Shown here one piece after another: positions 1 to 8,739 of a stretch of 64,000 nucleotides of DNA (positions within the stretch are counted from its first letter, which is position 1; the number at the start of each line of letters is the position of its first letter). The notes beneath the pieces were generated by a model, which was given only the letters and a program-made list of their open reading frames with translations, was not told where the DNA came from and did not search any database. Made by a program: the position numbers and the translations under genes. Origin of the DNA: 73-13 sp035556075 (GTDB lineage Bacteria; Actinomycetota; Actinomycetes; Actinomycetales; Microbacteriaceae); contig DATMFQ010000011.1 of assembly GCA_035556075.1 (NCBI GenBank), positions 4,195 through 68,194 on the forward strand, read 5' to 3'.

Positions 1-1507
1 CGTCGAAGCGCGATCCCTGGTCATCGAAGCCGTGCCCGATCTCGTGGCCGATGACGGCCCCGATCGCACCATAGTTCGTCGCGGCGTCGCGGTCCTCTCC
101 GAAGAACGGCGGCTGCAGGATCGCCGCGGGGAAGACGATCTCGTTGAAGCCGGGGTTGTAGTACGCATTGACCGTCTGGGGTGTCATGAACCACTCGTCC
201 CGGTCGATCGGCCGCCCGAGCTTGCCGATCTCACGGCGGAACTCGAACTCCGACACCGCCGCCGCATTCGCGATGACGTCGTCGGGCGAGATCTCGAGGT
301 CCGAGTAGTCGCGCCACTTGACGGGATAGCCGATCTTCGGTGTGAAGCGGTCGAGCTTGTCGAGCGCGCGCTGCCGTGTCTCGGGCCCCATCCATTCGAG
401 CCCGGTGATGGAGCGGCGGTACGCCTCGATGAGGTCGGCGACGAGCTCGTCCATCGCCGCCTTCGCCGTCGGCGGGAAGTGCCGCTCGACGTAGACGCGC
501 CCGACGGCCTCGCCGAGCGCGCCCTCGACGAGCGTGACGCCGCGCTTCCACCGGGCGCGGATCTCCGGCGTACCGGTCAGGGTGCGGCCGTAGAAGTCGA
601 AGTTCGCTTCGACGAATGCGCTCGACAGCAGCGAAGCACTCGAGCGGATGACGCCGAACCGCAGCCAGTCGCGCCACGCCTCGAGCCGGTCGTCCGTGAA
701 GAGGGCCGCGACGCCAGTGAAGAAACTCGGCTGTGAGAGCACGAGCTCGGCGGTGTGCGCGGGGGTGAGCCCGACCGCGTCGCGCCAGGCCTCGAGCGGG
801 AAGCCGGGGGCAAGCTCGAGCAGCTCGTCCCACGTCCGCAGGTTGTAGGTCTTCTGCGCGTCGCGCGAGGCGACGTTGTCCCAGTGCTGGGCCGCGATCT
901 CGTGCTCGAGCGCGACGATGCGGTCGGCGCGGGCGTCCGGCTCGTCGAGTCCGGCGAGGCGCAAGAGGCGCTCGACGAATGCGCGGTACTCACCACGGAT
1001 CTCCGCGAACTTCTCCTCCCGGTAGTACGACTCATCGGGCAGCCCGAGCCCACCCTGCATCGCGATGATGATGTAGCGCTCGGGGTCGCCGGGGTCATTG
1101 TCGATGTAGGAGCGCATGATGCCGGGGGCCCCGCCACGCTCGAGGCGCCCAATCGCCGCGCCGAGCGACGCCACCGAGTCGACCGCGTCGACCTGTGCGA
1201 GGAGCGGCGCCAGCGGCGCGGCTCCGCGCGCCTCGATCTCCGCCTCCGCCATGAATGAGGCGTACAGGTCGCCGGCCTTCCGCGCGTCGGTGCCGGGCTC
1301 GGCGCCCTGCGACTCGATGATGATCGCCTGGATCGCCGCCTCCGCCTCCTCGTGGAGCACATGGAAGGCGCCGTACCGCGCCTTGTCGGCTGGGAGCTCG
1401 GTGCGGTCGATCCACTTGCCGTTGACGTGACGGAAGAGGTCGTCCTGCGGGCGGACCGCGGGATCGAGCTCGGCGAGGTCGATGCCGGAGGCGAGGGGCG
1501 CATTCAT
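1..1507 (-). CDS. M13-family zinc metallopeptidase (PepO/neprilysin-like), 3' end outside window
   Basis: The gene reads leftward from an ATG at 1507 (protein begins MNAPLASGIDLAELDPAVRP) and runs off the left edge, so about 502 N-terminal residues are visible. The last residues in view contain VIGHEIGHGFDDQG, the HExxH zinc motif of M13 peptidases, and ENxxF-like NAYYNPGFNEIVFPA lies just before it, as expected for the family. No signal peptide is seen, which fits the soluble cytoplasmic oligopeptidases of actinobacteria rather than the membrane-anchored neprilysins. The family is usually about 640-700 residues, so roughly a quarter, with the distal zinc ligand, is missing here. Its role is inferred to be oligopeptide turnover. 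The opposite strand carries long open frames that are composition shadows. Confidence 0.9.
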   Translation of the reverse strand, partial: MNAPLASGIDLAELDPAVRPQDDLFRHVNGKWIDRTELPADKARYGAFHVLHEEAEAAIQAIIIESQGAEPGTDARKAGDLYASFMAEAEIEARGAAPLAPLLAQVDAVDSVASLGAAIGRLERGGAPGIMRSYIDNDPGDPERYIIIAMQGGLGLPDESYYREEKFAEIRGEYRAFVERLLRLAGLDEPDARADRIVALEHEIAAQHWDNVASRDAQKTYNLRTWDELLELAPGFPLEAWRDAVGLTPAHTAELVLSQPSFFTGVAALFTDDRLEAWRDWLRFGVIRSSASLLSSAFVEANFDFYGRTLTGTPEIRARWKRGVTLVEGALGEAVGRVYVERHFPPTAKAAMDELVADLIEAYRRSITGLEWMGPETRQRALDKLDRFTPKIGYPVKWRDYSDLEISPDDVIANAAAVSEFEFRREIGKLGRPIDRDEWFMTPQTVNAYYNPGFNEIVFPAAILQPPFFGEDRDAATNYGAIGAVIGHEIGHGFDDQGSRFD

Positions 1508-1567
1508 GCGGCCAGCCTAGGAGGGACGCCTGAAGTGTGCCCCTCCGCCCTCGCCGGCCGCGCAGGC

Positions 1568-1621
1568 TCGGGAGGGCGACGGCCACTCGGGAGGGCGGAT
1601 CCGCATTCCTCCCCCTCCCGA
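1568..1621. repeat. Cluster of three TCGGGAGGG/CCCTCCCGA repeats
   Basis: The 145-base spacer between the M13 peptidase start and the DUF559 stop holds TCGGGAGGG at 1568-1576 and 1587-1595 and its complement CCCTCCCGA at 1613-1621. The last two can pair around a CGCATTC motif at 1602-1608. The same 9-mer recurs three times on the other side of the DUF559 gene. It could act as a terminator for the leftward DUF559 transcript or be a mobile-element edge. Confidence 0.5.
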
Positions 1622-1652
1622 ATGGCCCGCGCCCGCCTGACCGCGACCCGCG

Positions 1653-2477
1653 TCACGCCCGGACCCGCCCCCGGTGCAGCCCCTGCGCGAGCGCAAGCAT
1701 GAGCCGCGCCTCGGTCGCAGGCCAGGTGTGGACGACATCGCGGTACGCAACGCGGATCACGATGTAGCCCTCGAGCGTCAACCGCGCGTCGTGCTCGAGG
1801 TCCTCGCGGCGCTGGCGCGCGTCACTGTGGAAGGCGTAGCCATCCACCTGCACGACGAGGCGCGCCCCGATCAGGAAGTCGACCCGGTGCCCGAGGAGCT
1901 TGACCTGCTGCTGGTAGGCGACACCAAGTTCTCGGAGCCGGATCGCCACGAGGGTCTCCAGCAGCGAGTCCGCGAGGTCGGTCACCTCGTGTGCGAGTCG
2001 GCGCGCAGCCAGCGGCCGCCACGCGATCCGCCGGCACTGTGCGGCGGTGAGCACGCCCTTCGAGCAGGCCGACTCCCACACGATGAGCGCCTCGTCGTGC
2101 GGGAGGCAGATCGCGACGTGCTCGAGGACGTCGGCCGCCCCGATCACGAGTTCACCGCGGCGGCGCGGGACGAGTGGTGCGGCACGGTGGAGGCGCACCC
2201 CGTTACGACGGCCCGCCTTCGCGTGACCGGGCACCCAGAGGTGCAGCGCCCGCGGCGGGTGCAGGAGCGCCAGGCCGAGGTGCGCGGCCGCCGTCGCGCA
2301 CGCGATGCGACCGCTCACGCGAGCCGCGGCGAGGAGCTCCGGCGGCGCATTCGCGGTCGCGTACCACGCGCGGTTGAGGCGCAGCGCGCCGAGCCGCCTC
2401 GGGTCGTAGCCAGCCGCGATGAGGTCGGTGCGATGGACGACGCCGCCCCGGGAGGTGATCCAGTCGACGGCGGTCAT
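1653..2477 (-). CDS. DUF559 / AbiEi-like N-terminal domain protein
   Basis: This 274-residue protein starts with an ATG (MTAVDWITSRGGVVHRTDLI). The N-terminal part looks like the winged-helix domain seen in AbiEi-type antitoxin/regulator proteins. The C-terminal part (about residues 190-265) has the DUF559 pattern VDFLIGARLVVQVDGYAFH followed by R-x-x-D-x-x-H-D. That is a restriction-endonuclease-like (Vsr-related) fold with plausible active-site Asp and Gln-x-Asp residues. These single genes are common in actinobacteria and their biological role is not established. No toxin partner (AbiEii-like) lies beside it. Both flanks carry copies of the same GGGAGGG repeat, which hints at independent movement. 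Confidence 0.75.
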   Translation of the reverse strand: MTAVDWITSRGGVVHRTDLIAAGYDPRRLGALRLNRAWYATANAPPELLAAARVSGRIACATAAAHLGLALLHPPRALHLWVPGHAKAGRRNGVRLHRAAPLVPRRRGELVIGAADVLEHVAICLPHDEALIVWESACSKGVLTAAQCRRIAWRPLAARRLAHEVTDLADSLLETLVAIRLRELGVAYQQQVKLLGHRVDFLIGARLVVQVDGYAFHSDARQRREDLEHDARLTLEGYIVIRVAYRDVVHTWPATEARLMLALAQGLHRGRVRA

Positions 2478-2640
2478 GTGGGAGAGCCTCGCCGGTGTTG
2501 CCGCCGCTTGCGTGGCGTCTGCCCTGGATTGTGGATGACTACGCGCCGATCAGCCCTGTGGAGGAATGCGTTGCCCCGCCGACCGCGGCTGACGCCCGCC
2601 CGTCGCCAGGTCGCCCCGCCACTCGGTCGCCCGGCAGCCC

Positions 2641-2707
2641 GGAGGGTCTGGGCTCTTCGGGAGGGCGGAGCCCACGCCCCGGCCCTCCCGAAGAGCCCAG
2701 ACCCTCC
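2641..2707. repeat. 26-bp perfect inverted repeat in the divergent DUF559/MFS spacer
   Basis: Bases 2641-2666 are the exact reverse complement of 2682-2707 (arm begins GGAGGGTCTGGGCTCTTCGG), with a 15-base loop. The arms contain the TCGGGAGGG 9-mer also found at 1568-1621, and another copy follows at 2702-2710. The hairpin sits between two divergently transcribed genes, so a simple terminator role is unlikely. A regulatory cruciform or the remnant of a small mobile element is possible. The rest of the 287-base spacer shows no gene. Confidence 0.7.
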
Positions 2708-2764
2708 CGACCCCCAGGCACCCAGGCACCCAGGCACCCCAGCCCCCACGACTACCGTGGTCGC

Positions 2765-4045
2765 GTGAACTCGGTGCGGGGCTGGCGAAACGCCACCTTC
2801 GTCGCCTTCGCGATCATGGGGGTCGCCGTGTCGACGCTCCTCGCCCGGCTCCCAGCGGTCCGCGACCACCTCGACATCGACGCGGGCGCCGTCGGCACGC
2901 TGCTCGCGGGCTTTGCGACGGGCTCGCTCATCGGGCTCGCCTGCTCGGCACCGCTGCTCACCCGGTTTGGGCCAGTCGCGATGTCGCGGCGCACCGTGCC
3001 GATCGCGGGCGGGATGCTCGTGGCCGTCGGCGCGGCGGCGAGCGTGCTCGAGCAGTACTGGGTGACCGTCGCATTCCTCGCCCTGTTTGGTGCGACGCTG
3101 AGCCTGAGCGACGTCGCGATCAACGTCGTCGGCGCCGCCAATGAGCGGGCGCTGCGCAAAACAGTCATGCCCCTCTTCCACGCCGGTTTCTCGATCGGCA
3201 GCGTGCTCGGCGCGGGTGCCGCCGCGGCCGCGGAAGCGATCGACATCCCGGTCTGGGCGCACCTGGCGGTCGGCGGCGCCCTCGTCATCGGCGTCGGGCT
3301 CGTCGCAATCCGGTGGTTCCCGAGCACTTTCCCCGACGCGCCGACCACACCACCGGACAGGGACGAGCGGCGCAACGTCTGGCGTGACCCGCGCACCTAC
3401 CTCGTCGGTCTCCTCGTGCTCGGCTTCGGCTACGCGGAAGGATCGGCGACCGACTGGCTGCCGATCGCGCTCGTCGATGACCGCGGCCTCGACCACGCGA
3501 CCGCGGCGCTCCTGCTCACTGTCTTCATGGTCGCGATGACGACGATGCGCCTGGCCGGCGGGCCGCTCGTCGACCGGCTCGGCCGCGTGCCGGTGCTGCT
3601 CGGCGCCGCCACGGTCGCGGTCGTCGGCCTCGCCTCGGTCATCTTCATCCCCGATCCCGTCGCGACCGTGGTCGGCGTCGTGCTGTGGGGGCTCGGCAGC
3701 GCCCTCGGCTTCCCGCTCGGCATGTCCGCCGCGGCCGACGATCCGGCGACGGCGACCGCGCGGGTCTCGGCGGTCGCGACCGTGGGCTACTTCGCGTTCC
3801 TCGTCGGGCCGGTCCTCGTCGGGTTCGTCGGCGAGCAGGTCCGCATCCTCAGCGCGCTGACGATCGTGCTCGGGCTGCTCGTCCTGGCCGGTGCCGTGAG
3901 CCCGGCCGCGCGCGAGCGACGCACCGCCCCGACCGTGCTGCGCAACGCATTCCTCGATCCCTCGCTCCCGACGTTGCCGATCGAGGTGATCGGCGACGAG
4001 AGGGACGAATCGGCTGCCTCGCGTCAGGAGGATCCGTCACCATGA
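2765..4045 (+). CDS. MFS transporter
   Basis: This 426-residue integral membrane protein starts at a GTG (2765), where the hydrophobic domain begins (NSVRGWRNATFVAFAIMGVA). The open frame continues upstream into the repeat-rich spacer, but that part is not protein-like. About twelve hydrophobic segments are visible, with a charged central loop around residues 195-215 (TTPPDRDERRNVWRDPRTY), giving the 6+6 arrangement of the major facilitator superfamily. The sequence resembles the sugar/drug-efflux MFS group of actinobacteria, and the substrate cannot be read from sequence. It ends 19 bases before nucS and may be co-transcribed with it. Confidence 0.85.
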   Translation: MNSVRGWRNATFVAFAIMGVAVSTLLARLPAVRDHLDIDAGAVGTLLAGFATGSLIGLACSAPLLTRFGPVAMSRRTVPIAGGMLVAVGAAASVLEQYWVTVAFLALFGATLSLSDVAINVVGAANERALRKTVMPLFHAGFSIGSVLGAGAAAAAEAIDIPVWAHLAVGGALVIGVGLVAIRWFPSTFPDAPTTPPDRDERRNVWRDPRTYLVGLLVLGFGYAEGSATDWLPIALVDDRGLDHATAALLLTVFMVAMTTMRLAGGPLVDRLGRVPVLLGAATVAVVGLASVIFIPDPVATVVGVVLWGLGSALGFPLGMSAAADDPATATARVSAVATVGYFAFLVGPVLVGFVGEQVRILSALTIVLGLLVLAGAVSPAARERRTAPTVLRNAFLDPSLPTLPIEVIGDERDESAASRQEDPSP

Positions 4046-4064
4046 CCGCGGGTACCGTGGAGCG

Positions 4065-4760
4065 GTGAGACTTGTCGTGGCCCGCTGCTCGGTCGACTAC
4101 GCGGGGCGCCTCACCGCACACCTCCCGCTCGCGACCCGGCTCCTCATGCTCAAGGCGGACGGCAGCGTGCTCGTGCACTCCGACGCCCTGAGCTACAAGC
4201 CGCTCAACTGGATGAGTCCGCCCGCGACGCTGTCGCTCATCGAGCCCGATGACGAGCAGCTCGAGGCGGGCGTCCAGGAGGTGTGGCGGGTGAGCCAGGC
4301 GAAGACCGCCGACCTCCTCGTCATCTCCATCCACGAGGTGCTGCATGACAGCTCACATGAGCTCGGCATCGACCCCGGCCTCATCAAGGACGGCGTCGAG
4401 GCCGACCTGCAGCGGCTGCTCGCGGAGCAGGTCGAGCTGCTCGGGCCGGGCACGACGCTCATCCGCCGCGAGTACCCGACGGCGATTGGGCCGGTCGACC
4501 TGCTCGCGACCGACGCCGAGGGGCAGACGGTCGCGGTCGAGGTGAAGCGCCGCGGCGACATCGACGGTGTCGAGCAACTGACCCGCTACCTTGAGCTCCT
4601 GGGCCGGGACCCGCGGCTCGCGCCGGTCACCGGGGTCTTCGCGGCGCAGGAGATCAAGCCGCAGGCGCGGACGCTGGCGACCGACCGCGGCATCCGCTGC
4701 CTCGTCCTCGACTATGACGCCATGAAGGGCGCGGAGGAGCGGCCGGACCGGTTGTTCTGA
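4065..4760 (+). CDS. nucS: Endonuclease NucS (EndoMS), mismatch-specific
   Basis: This 231-residue protein begins at a GTG (MRLVVARCSVDYAGRLTAHL) and is full length for NucS. The N-terminal DNA-binding domain and a C-terminal RecB-like nuclease domain with VDLLATD and AVEVKRRGDIDGVEQLTRY (the D-x(n)-E-x-K catalytic set) match the actinobacterial/archaeal family. NucS cleaves both strands at G-T, T-T and G-G mismatches and provides non-canonical mismatch repair in bacteria lacking MutS/MutL. It acts with the beta clamp, and the C-terminal tail ending in DRLF resembles a clamp-binding motif. It follows the MFS gene on the same strand. Confidence 0.96.
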   Translation: MRLVVARCSVDYAGRLTAHLPLATRLLMLKADGSVLVHSDALSYKPLNWMSPPATLSLIEPDDEQLEAGVQEVWRVSQAKTADLLVISIHEVLHDSSHELGIDPGLIKDGVEADLQRLLAEQVELLGPGTTLIRREYPTAIGPVDLLATDAEGQTVAVEVKRRGDIDGVEQLTRYLELLGRDPRLAPVTGVFAAQEIKPQARTLATDRGIRCLVLDYDAMKGAEERPDRLF

Positions 4761-4772
4761 TCCGGCTCGCGC

Positions 4773-5165
4773 CTACTTCGCGACGACGTTGATCGTGAAG
4801 GTCAGGGGCTGGATGCCGCCCTGCGCATTCGTCATCGTCACCTCGGTGCTGCCCTCCTTGAGCGGCGTGAAGCCCGGGTTCGTCGTGAGGTCGCTCGAGG
4901 ACTTGCCCTGCGTGCCCTGCGTGAACTCAACGATGGCGGGGTCGGCGATCTTGGCGGTGTAGCTGTCGGTGTCGAGCGATCCGGTGTCGATCGAGAGCAC
5001 CTGATTCATCGGGAGCTCGACCGTGGCGCCCTGCAGATCGTTGGCGTTCTTCATGACTGGGGGCAGCACGTCGCCCCCGACGGGGCCGCTTGCGCATCCC
5101 GCGAGGGCGGCGGCAGCCAGCAGCGCGATGCCGGCGAGTCCGGCCTTGGTGCGTGTGGTGATCAT
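4773..5165 (-). CDS. Small lipoprotein, probable inhibitor-like beta-sandwich domain
   Basis: The protein has 130 residues. Its N-terminus has a charged n-region, a hydrophobic core and a lipobox (LAGC at about residues 21-24), so it should be diacylglyceryl-modified and exported. The mature part (about 105 residues) ends with a strand-rich segment, STEVTMTNAQGGIQPLTFTI, of the kind seen in small beta-sandwich extracellular domains such as the chagasin/protease-inhibitor folds. That assignment is tentative. It is convergent with nucS, only 12 bases apart. Function is not recognised beyond surface attachment. Confidence 0.8.
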   Translation of the reverse strand: MITTRTKAGLAGIALLAAAALAGCASGPVGGDVLPPVMKNANDLQGATVELPMNQVLSIDTGSLDTDSYTAKIADPAIVEFTQGTQGKSSSDLTTNPGFTPLKEGSTEVTMTNAQGGIQPLTFTINVVAK

Positions 5166-5301
5166 GCACCCAGTATGTCGGCCGGAGTGCCGGGCGGGAC
5201 AGCGCTTATGGCTGATCGTTCACTGCATCTTTGCTGAATGCGACCTCGACGCCGCGTGGTTTCGCTGGCGGACGGGCCTCGTGGCGCGGAGACGTGCACC
5301 C

Positions 5302-7044
5302 TCAGTGCCCGTCGCGCCTGGCGCCCCGCAGCTCCTCCGCATCGAGCACCGCCTGGATCGCGCTGATCGTCAAGGAGCTGTACGCACCGGTCGCGCGGGC
5401 GTCGAGGAGCGCGGCCCGCTGCGCCTCGAGGACGAGGGCGCGGAGCCGCCGGAGCTGGTCATGCACGGGGTCGTCGGCGGGCGCGAACTGCTCCTCAACG
5501 GCGCGCCCGAGCGCGGCCGCCTCCCGCCCGACCTGCTCGATGACCTTGCCGTCGAATGGCTCGGCCCCATCGACGAGCGTCGGGTTGCGCAGCGCATCGA
5601 GCGTCACCGCTTTGATCTCCTCGATCAGTTCACCGCGCTCGGTCGCCAGGGCCGCGGCGTCCGCGGGCTGCAGCCCGAGCGCGCGGATCACGAGGGGGAG
5701 GGTGAGGCCGCCGAGGGCGAGCGTGACAATGGCGACGACGACGGCGATGAGGATGAGCTCGGAGCGGTACGGGACGCTCGCGGGGAGCGCCTGGACGGCG
5801 GCGACCGTGACCACCCCGCGCATTCCTGCCGAAGCGAGGACCGCACCCCCGCGCCAACCGAGCCCCTCGCGGCGGAGGAACTCGAGGTCGGCCCCCCGCC
5901 GTCGCAGCACCCGATCCACCCGCGCCGGGCCCCGCGGACCCCACTCGCCCGCCCGCTCGCGCCACGCGTCGCCCTTCGCGAGGAGCCGTTCGCCGCGCTC
6001 GAGGCTGCGCCGATCCCGGAGCCGCATCCAGCCGAGCATGGGGGCGACGAATGCGACGCGCGCGACGAGCAGCACCCCCACCATGAGCAGTCCGACGCCG
6101 AGCGTCCACCAGAGCCCCTCCGTGCCGTAGTCGGCGACGACCGCGGCGAGGTGGATGTGGAGCTGGTACCCCATGAGGAGGAAGACGCCGTTTTCGAGCA
6201 TGAACTGGATGGTGCGCCAGTTCATGCGCTCGCTCAGGCGGGAGCGCGCGGTGAAGCGTCTCGCGCTCTGGTGTCCGATGGTCAGGCCCGCCACGACGAC
6301 GGCGATGACCCCGGACCCGCCGAGCTGCTCCGCGCCGAGGTAGGCGAGGAACGGGACGATGAACGACAGCGCCGTGCCAAGCAGGTCGTCGGTGACGCGG
6401 CTGCGTACCCACACGCTGACGAGCCCGAGCGCGCCACCGACGAGGAGGCCGCCCGCGACCGCCCACCCGAAGTGGCCGACCGCACCCCACAGGCTTAGGG
6501 TCCCGCCGATCGCGGCGATCGCGGTCTTGAGGAGGACGAGCGCCGAGGCGTCGTTGATGAGGCTCTCGCCCTCGAGCACGGTGACGAGTCGGTGCGGCAG
6601 GCCGAGGCGTTTCGCGATCGAGGTAGCGGCGACGGCGTCGGTCGGGCTGATGACGGCGCCGAGGGCGAGGGCGGCGGGGAAGCCGAGGTCAGGGATGAGC
6701 CAGTACAGCACCGCGCCGGTGACGAGCGCACTGACGACGACGGCGAGGATGCCGAGACCGGCGATCGGCGTGAGGTTGCGCCGGAAGTCGATGAGCGGCA
6801 CGTTGACCGCGGCCGAGTACAGCAGCGGCGGCAGCACGAGGACGAGGATCCACTCGGGCTCGAGCGGGATCTCGGGCGCTCCCGGGAGGTAGCTGAGCGC
6901 CCCGCCGACGGCGACGAGGATGAGCGGGGTCGCGATGCCGAGCCAGCGCGATGACCAGGCCGCCGCGACGATGAGGATGACCGCGGCGGCGCCGAGCAGC
7001 GCGAGTTCCACGGGGACATCGTAGGAGCCGCTGCCCCGCGCCAC
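5302..7044 (-). CDS. CPA1-family Na+/H+ (cation/proton) antiporter
   Basis: This membrane protein has 580 residues from the GTG at 7044. An internal GTG at 7014 (VELALLGAAAVIL) is an alternative start nearer the first membrane helix, and no convincing ribosome site settles the choice. Typical CPA1 features are visible: the LVLPPLLYSAA segment, AVISPTDAVAATSIAKRLG (the ion-binding TD pair region) and EGESLINDASALVL (the catalytic ND region). A hydrophilic cytoplasmic tail of about 130 residues follows the last helix, as in NhaP-type antiporters. It should exchange cytoplasmic cations for protons to control pH and salt. A dispersed repeat lies immediately upstream. Confidence 0.92.
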   Translation of the reverse strand: MARGSGSYDVPVELALLGAAAVILIVAAAWSSRWLGIATPLILVAVGGALSYLPGAPEIPLEPEWILVLVLPPLLYSAAVNVPLIDFRRNLTPIAGLGILAVVVSALVTGAVLYWLIPDLGFPAALALGAVISPTDAVAATSIAKRLGLPHRLVTVLEGESLINDASALVLLKTAIAAIGGTLSLWGAVGHFGWAVAGGLLVGGALGLVSVWVRSRVTDDLLGTALSFIVPFLAYLGAEQLGGSGVIAVVVAGLTIGHQSARRFTARSRLSERMNWRTIQFMLENGVFLLMGYQLHIHLAAVVADYGTEGLWWTLGVGLLMVGVLLVARVAFVAPMLGWMRLRDRRSLERGERLLAKGDAWRERAGEWGPRGPARVDRVLRRRGADLEFLRREGLGWRGGAVLASAGMRGVVTVAAVQALPASVPYRSELILIAVVVAIVTLALGGLTLPLVIRALGLQPADAAALATERGELIEEIKAVTLDALRNPTLVDGAEPFDGKVIEQVGREAAALGRAVEEQFAPADDPVHDQLRRLRALVLEAQRAALLDARATGAYSSLTISAIQAVLDAEELRGARRDGH

Positions 7045-7072
7045 CTTGGTTTGGCGGGGATGGGCCGTGCCC

Positions 7073-7148
7073 GAAGTACTGCGAAATCACCGAAGTACTT
7101 GAGGAATGCGGGGCTGCGGTCAGTACTCCGCGCATTCCTCAGTACTTC
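7073..7148 (-). repeat. REP-like element, copy 1 (reverse orientation)
   Basis: This is one of four related elements in the window. Read on the minus strand it begins GAAGTACTGAGGAATGCG and contains two GAATGCG-type motifs in opposite orientation (GAATGCG at 7104-7110, CGCATTC at 7132-7138) and several AGTACT hexamers. It can form nested hairpins. It lies between the antiporter start and tRNA-Leu, so it is upstream of one gene and downstream of none. It is the most diverged of the four copies. Confidence 0.8.
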
Positions 7149-7204
7149 GTGCAGTCGCAGCGGGACAGACTCGATGGCGCACACGCCACGGCCACCGGAA
7201 TCGG

Positions 7205-7287
7205 TGCGCAAGGTGGGACTTGAACCCACACGCCCTCTCGGGCACACGGACCTGAACCGTGCGCGTCTGCCATTTCGCCACTTGCGC
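7205..7287 (-). tRNA. tRNA-Leu (anticodon CAG)
   Basis: On the minus strand the 83-base sequence starts with GCGCAAG and ends with the paired CTTGCGC plus discriminator A. It has a T-arm GGTTCAAGTCC, a class II variable arm (GTGCCCGAGAGGGCGTG) and an anticodon stem-loop CACGGTTCAGGTCCGTG, giving CAG. The CCA end is not encoded (CCGA follows). Confidence 0.95.
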
Positions 7288-7434
7288 GTGCGCCCGTCGA
7301 CGAGCGCCGAGCGACGTACCAGCGTAGCACCCGGGGGATCGCGCGGCAGCCGGGCACGCCTCCGGGGGCCGCCGAGGCGGAGCGGATACCATGACGCCGG
7401 GCATCCGGCCCGTACGACCGACCCCTAGGACGGC

Positions 7435-8166
7435 ATGGGACTCCTCGACAGCTTTGAGCGCGGGCTTGAGCGCGTCGTCAACGGCGCCTTCGCGAAGACG
7501 TTCAAGTCGGGCTTGCAGCCGGTCGAGGTCGCGGCGGCACTGCGGCGCGAGCTCGACACCAAGGCCGCGGTCGTCGCCCGCGACCGGATCCTCGTGCCGA
7601 ACGACTTCACGGTCCGCGTCGCCCCCGCCGACCATGAGCGGCTGGCCGGGCTCGGCGAGCAGCTGACGACGGAGCTGACGGAGATCCTGCAGCGCCACGC
7701 CGTCGCCCAGCGCTATACCTTCGCCGGCGGCATCGCGATCGCGATCGTCCCGGACGAGTCACTCGCACAGGGCATGGTCGACGTGCGCTCGGCGAACGTG
7801 CAGGGCCAGGTCGTGTGGACCCCGATCATCGAGGTGAATGGCCAGCGGCACGCGCTACGCCGCGCCCGCACCGTCATCGGGCGCGGCTCGGAGGCGGACA
7901 TCACGGTCGACGACGGCGGCATCTCCCGGCGCCACGTCGAGATCCTGTGGGACGGCAAGCGCGCCCAGGTCAATGACCTCGGCAGCACGAATGGGTCACG
8001 CCTGGACGGTCGCCCCGTCACCCAGGCGCTCCTCGAGCCGGACTCGGTCGTGGAGATCGGTCGCACGCGTATCGTCTTTCGCGTGCTCGCCCAAGCCCAG
8101 ACAGCGCACGCGCAACCAACGCACGCGGAGCCCAGCCACGCCGAGCCCACTGGGGGAGGCCGATGA
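7435..8166 (+). CDS. fhaA: FhaA-like protein: DUF3662 plus FHA domain
   Basis: This 243-residue protein opens with GLLDSFERGLERVVNGAFAK, the DUF3662 domain that marks FhaA. A C-terminal FHA domain (about residues 135-215) carries the phosphothreonine-binding signature GRGSEADITV, SRRHVEI and LGSTNGSRLDG. In mycobacteria FhaA binds phosphorylated partners of the PknA/PknB kinases, including the flippase MviN/MurJ pathway, and helps regulate peptidoglycan synthesis at poles and septum. It is the first gene of a tightly packed operon reaching pknB, and its stop overlaps the fhaB start by four bases. The tail is low-complexity His/Ala/Pro/Thr. Confidence 0.95.
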   Translation: MGLLDSFERGLERVVNGAFAKTFKSGLQPVEVAAALRRELDTKAAVVARDRILVPNDFTVRVAPADHERLAGLGEQLTTELTEILQRHAVAQRYTFAGGIAIAIVPDESLAQGMVDVRSANVQGQVVWTPIIEVNGQRHALRRARTVIGRGSEADITVDDGGISRRHVEILWDGKRAQVNDLGSTNGSRLDGRPVTQALLEPDSVVEIGRTRIVFRVLAQAQTAHAQPTHAEPSHAEPTGGGR

Positions 8167-8735
8167 GCGAGCTCACCTACATGGTGCTGAAGTTCGGCTT
8201 CCTCGCACTCATGTGGGTGTTTGTCTTCATCGTCGTGTACGCGCTCCGCAGTGACCTGTTCGGGCAGCCGGTGCGCAAGCTCGTCGCCCAGGCCCGCGAG
8301 CGCCAGCTCGCCGCGCAGCGCAGCACCCACCCGGCCACCCCCGGCACCACCGCCCCAACCGCGCCGGCCCCGCCGGGCGCCTACGGTGACGGCGAGGACG
8401 GCCTTACCCGCTCGCCCGTCCCGAAGGCGAATCGGGACTCCCGTCAGGCGAAACGCCTCGTCATCACGGGGGGCCCGAAGGAGGGCCTCGAGATCGACCT
8501 CCCGGTCGAGCAGCTGACGATCGGACGCTCGAGCGACGCCGGCTTCATCATCCGGGACGACTACACCTCGAGTCACCACGCGCGCCTGCTGCGCTGGCCG
8601 GACGGCTGGATGATCCAGGACCTCGACTCGACCAACGGCACGTTCCTCGACGGGGTCCGGGTGCACGGCCCGACCTATGTCCCGCTCCACACGCCCGTGA
8701 CGATCGGCGCGACGACCTTCGAACTCCGGCGGTGA
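8163..8735 (+). CDS. fhaB: FhaB/FipA-like membrane-anchored FHA protein
   Basis: The protein has 190 residues. An N-terminal transmembrane helix (about residues 8-28, LKFGFLALMWVFVFIVVYAL) is followed by a basic/Ala-Pro linker. The C-terminal FHA domain has IGRSSDAGFIIRDDYTSSHH and DLDSTNGTFLDG, which contain the conserved Arg, Ser, His and Asn of phosphothreonine binding. In actinobacteria FhaB/FipA links kinase signalling to FtsZ/FtsQ at the septum. It overlaps fhaA by four bases (ATGA) and is followed five bases later by pstP. Confidence 0.94.
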   Translation: MSELTYMVLKFGFLALMWVFVFIVVYALRSDLFGQPVRKLVAQARERQLAAQRSTHPATPGTTAPTAPAPPGAYGDGEDGLTRSPVPKANRDSRQAKRLVITGGPKEGLEIDLPVEQLTIGRSSDAGFIIRDDYTSSHHARLLRWPDGWMIQDLDSTNGTFLDGVRVHGPTYVPLHTPVTIGATTFELRR

Positions 8736-8739
8736 CCGC

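Noticed and set aside
32..1503. Long open frames opposite and overlapping the M13 peptidase gene
   Set aside because: Their translations are Arg/Ala/Ser-rich without domain patterns. The minus-strand frame with HEIGH is the real gene, and the others follow from high GC.
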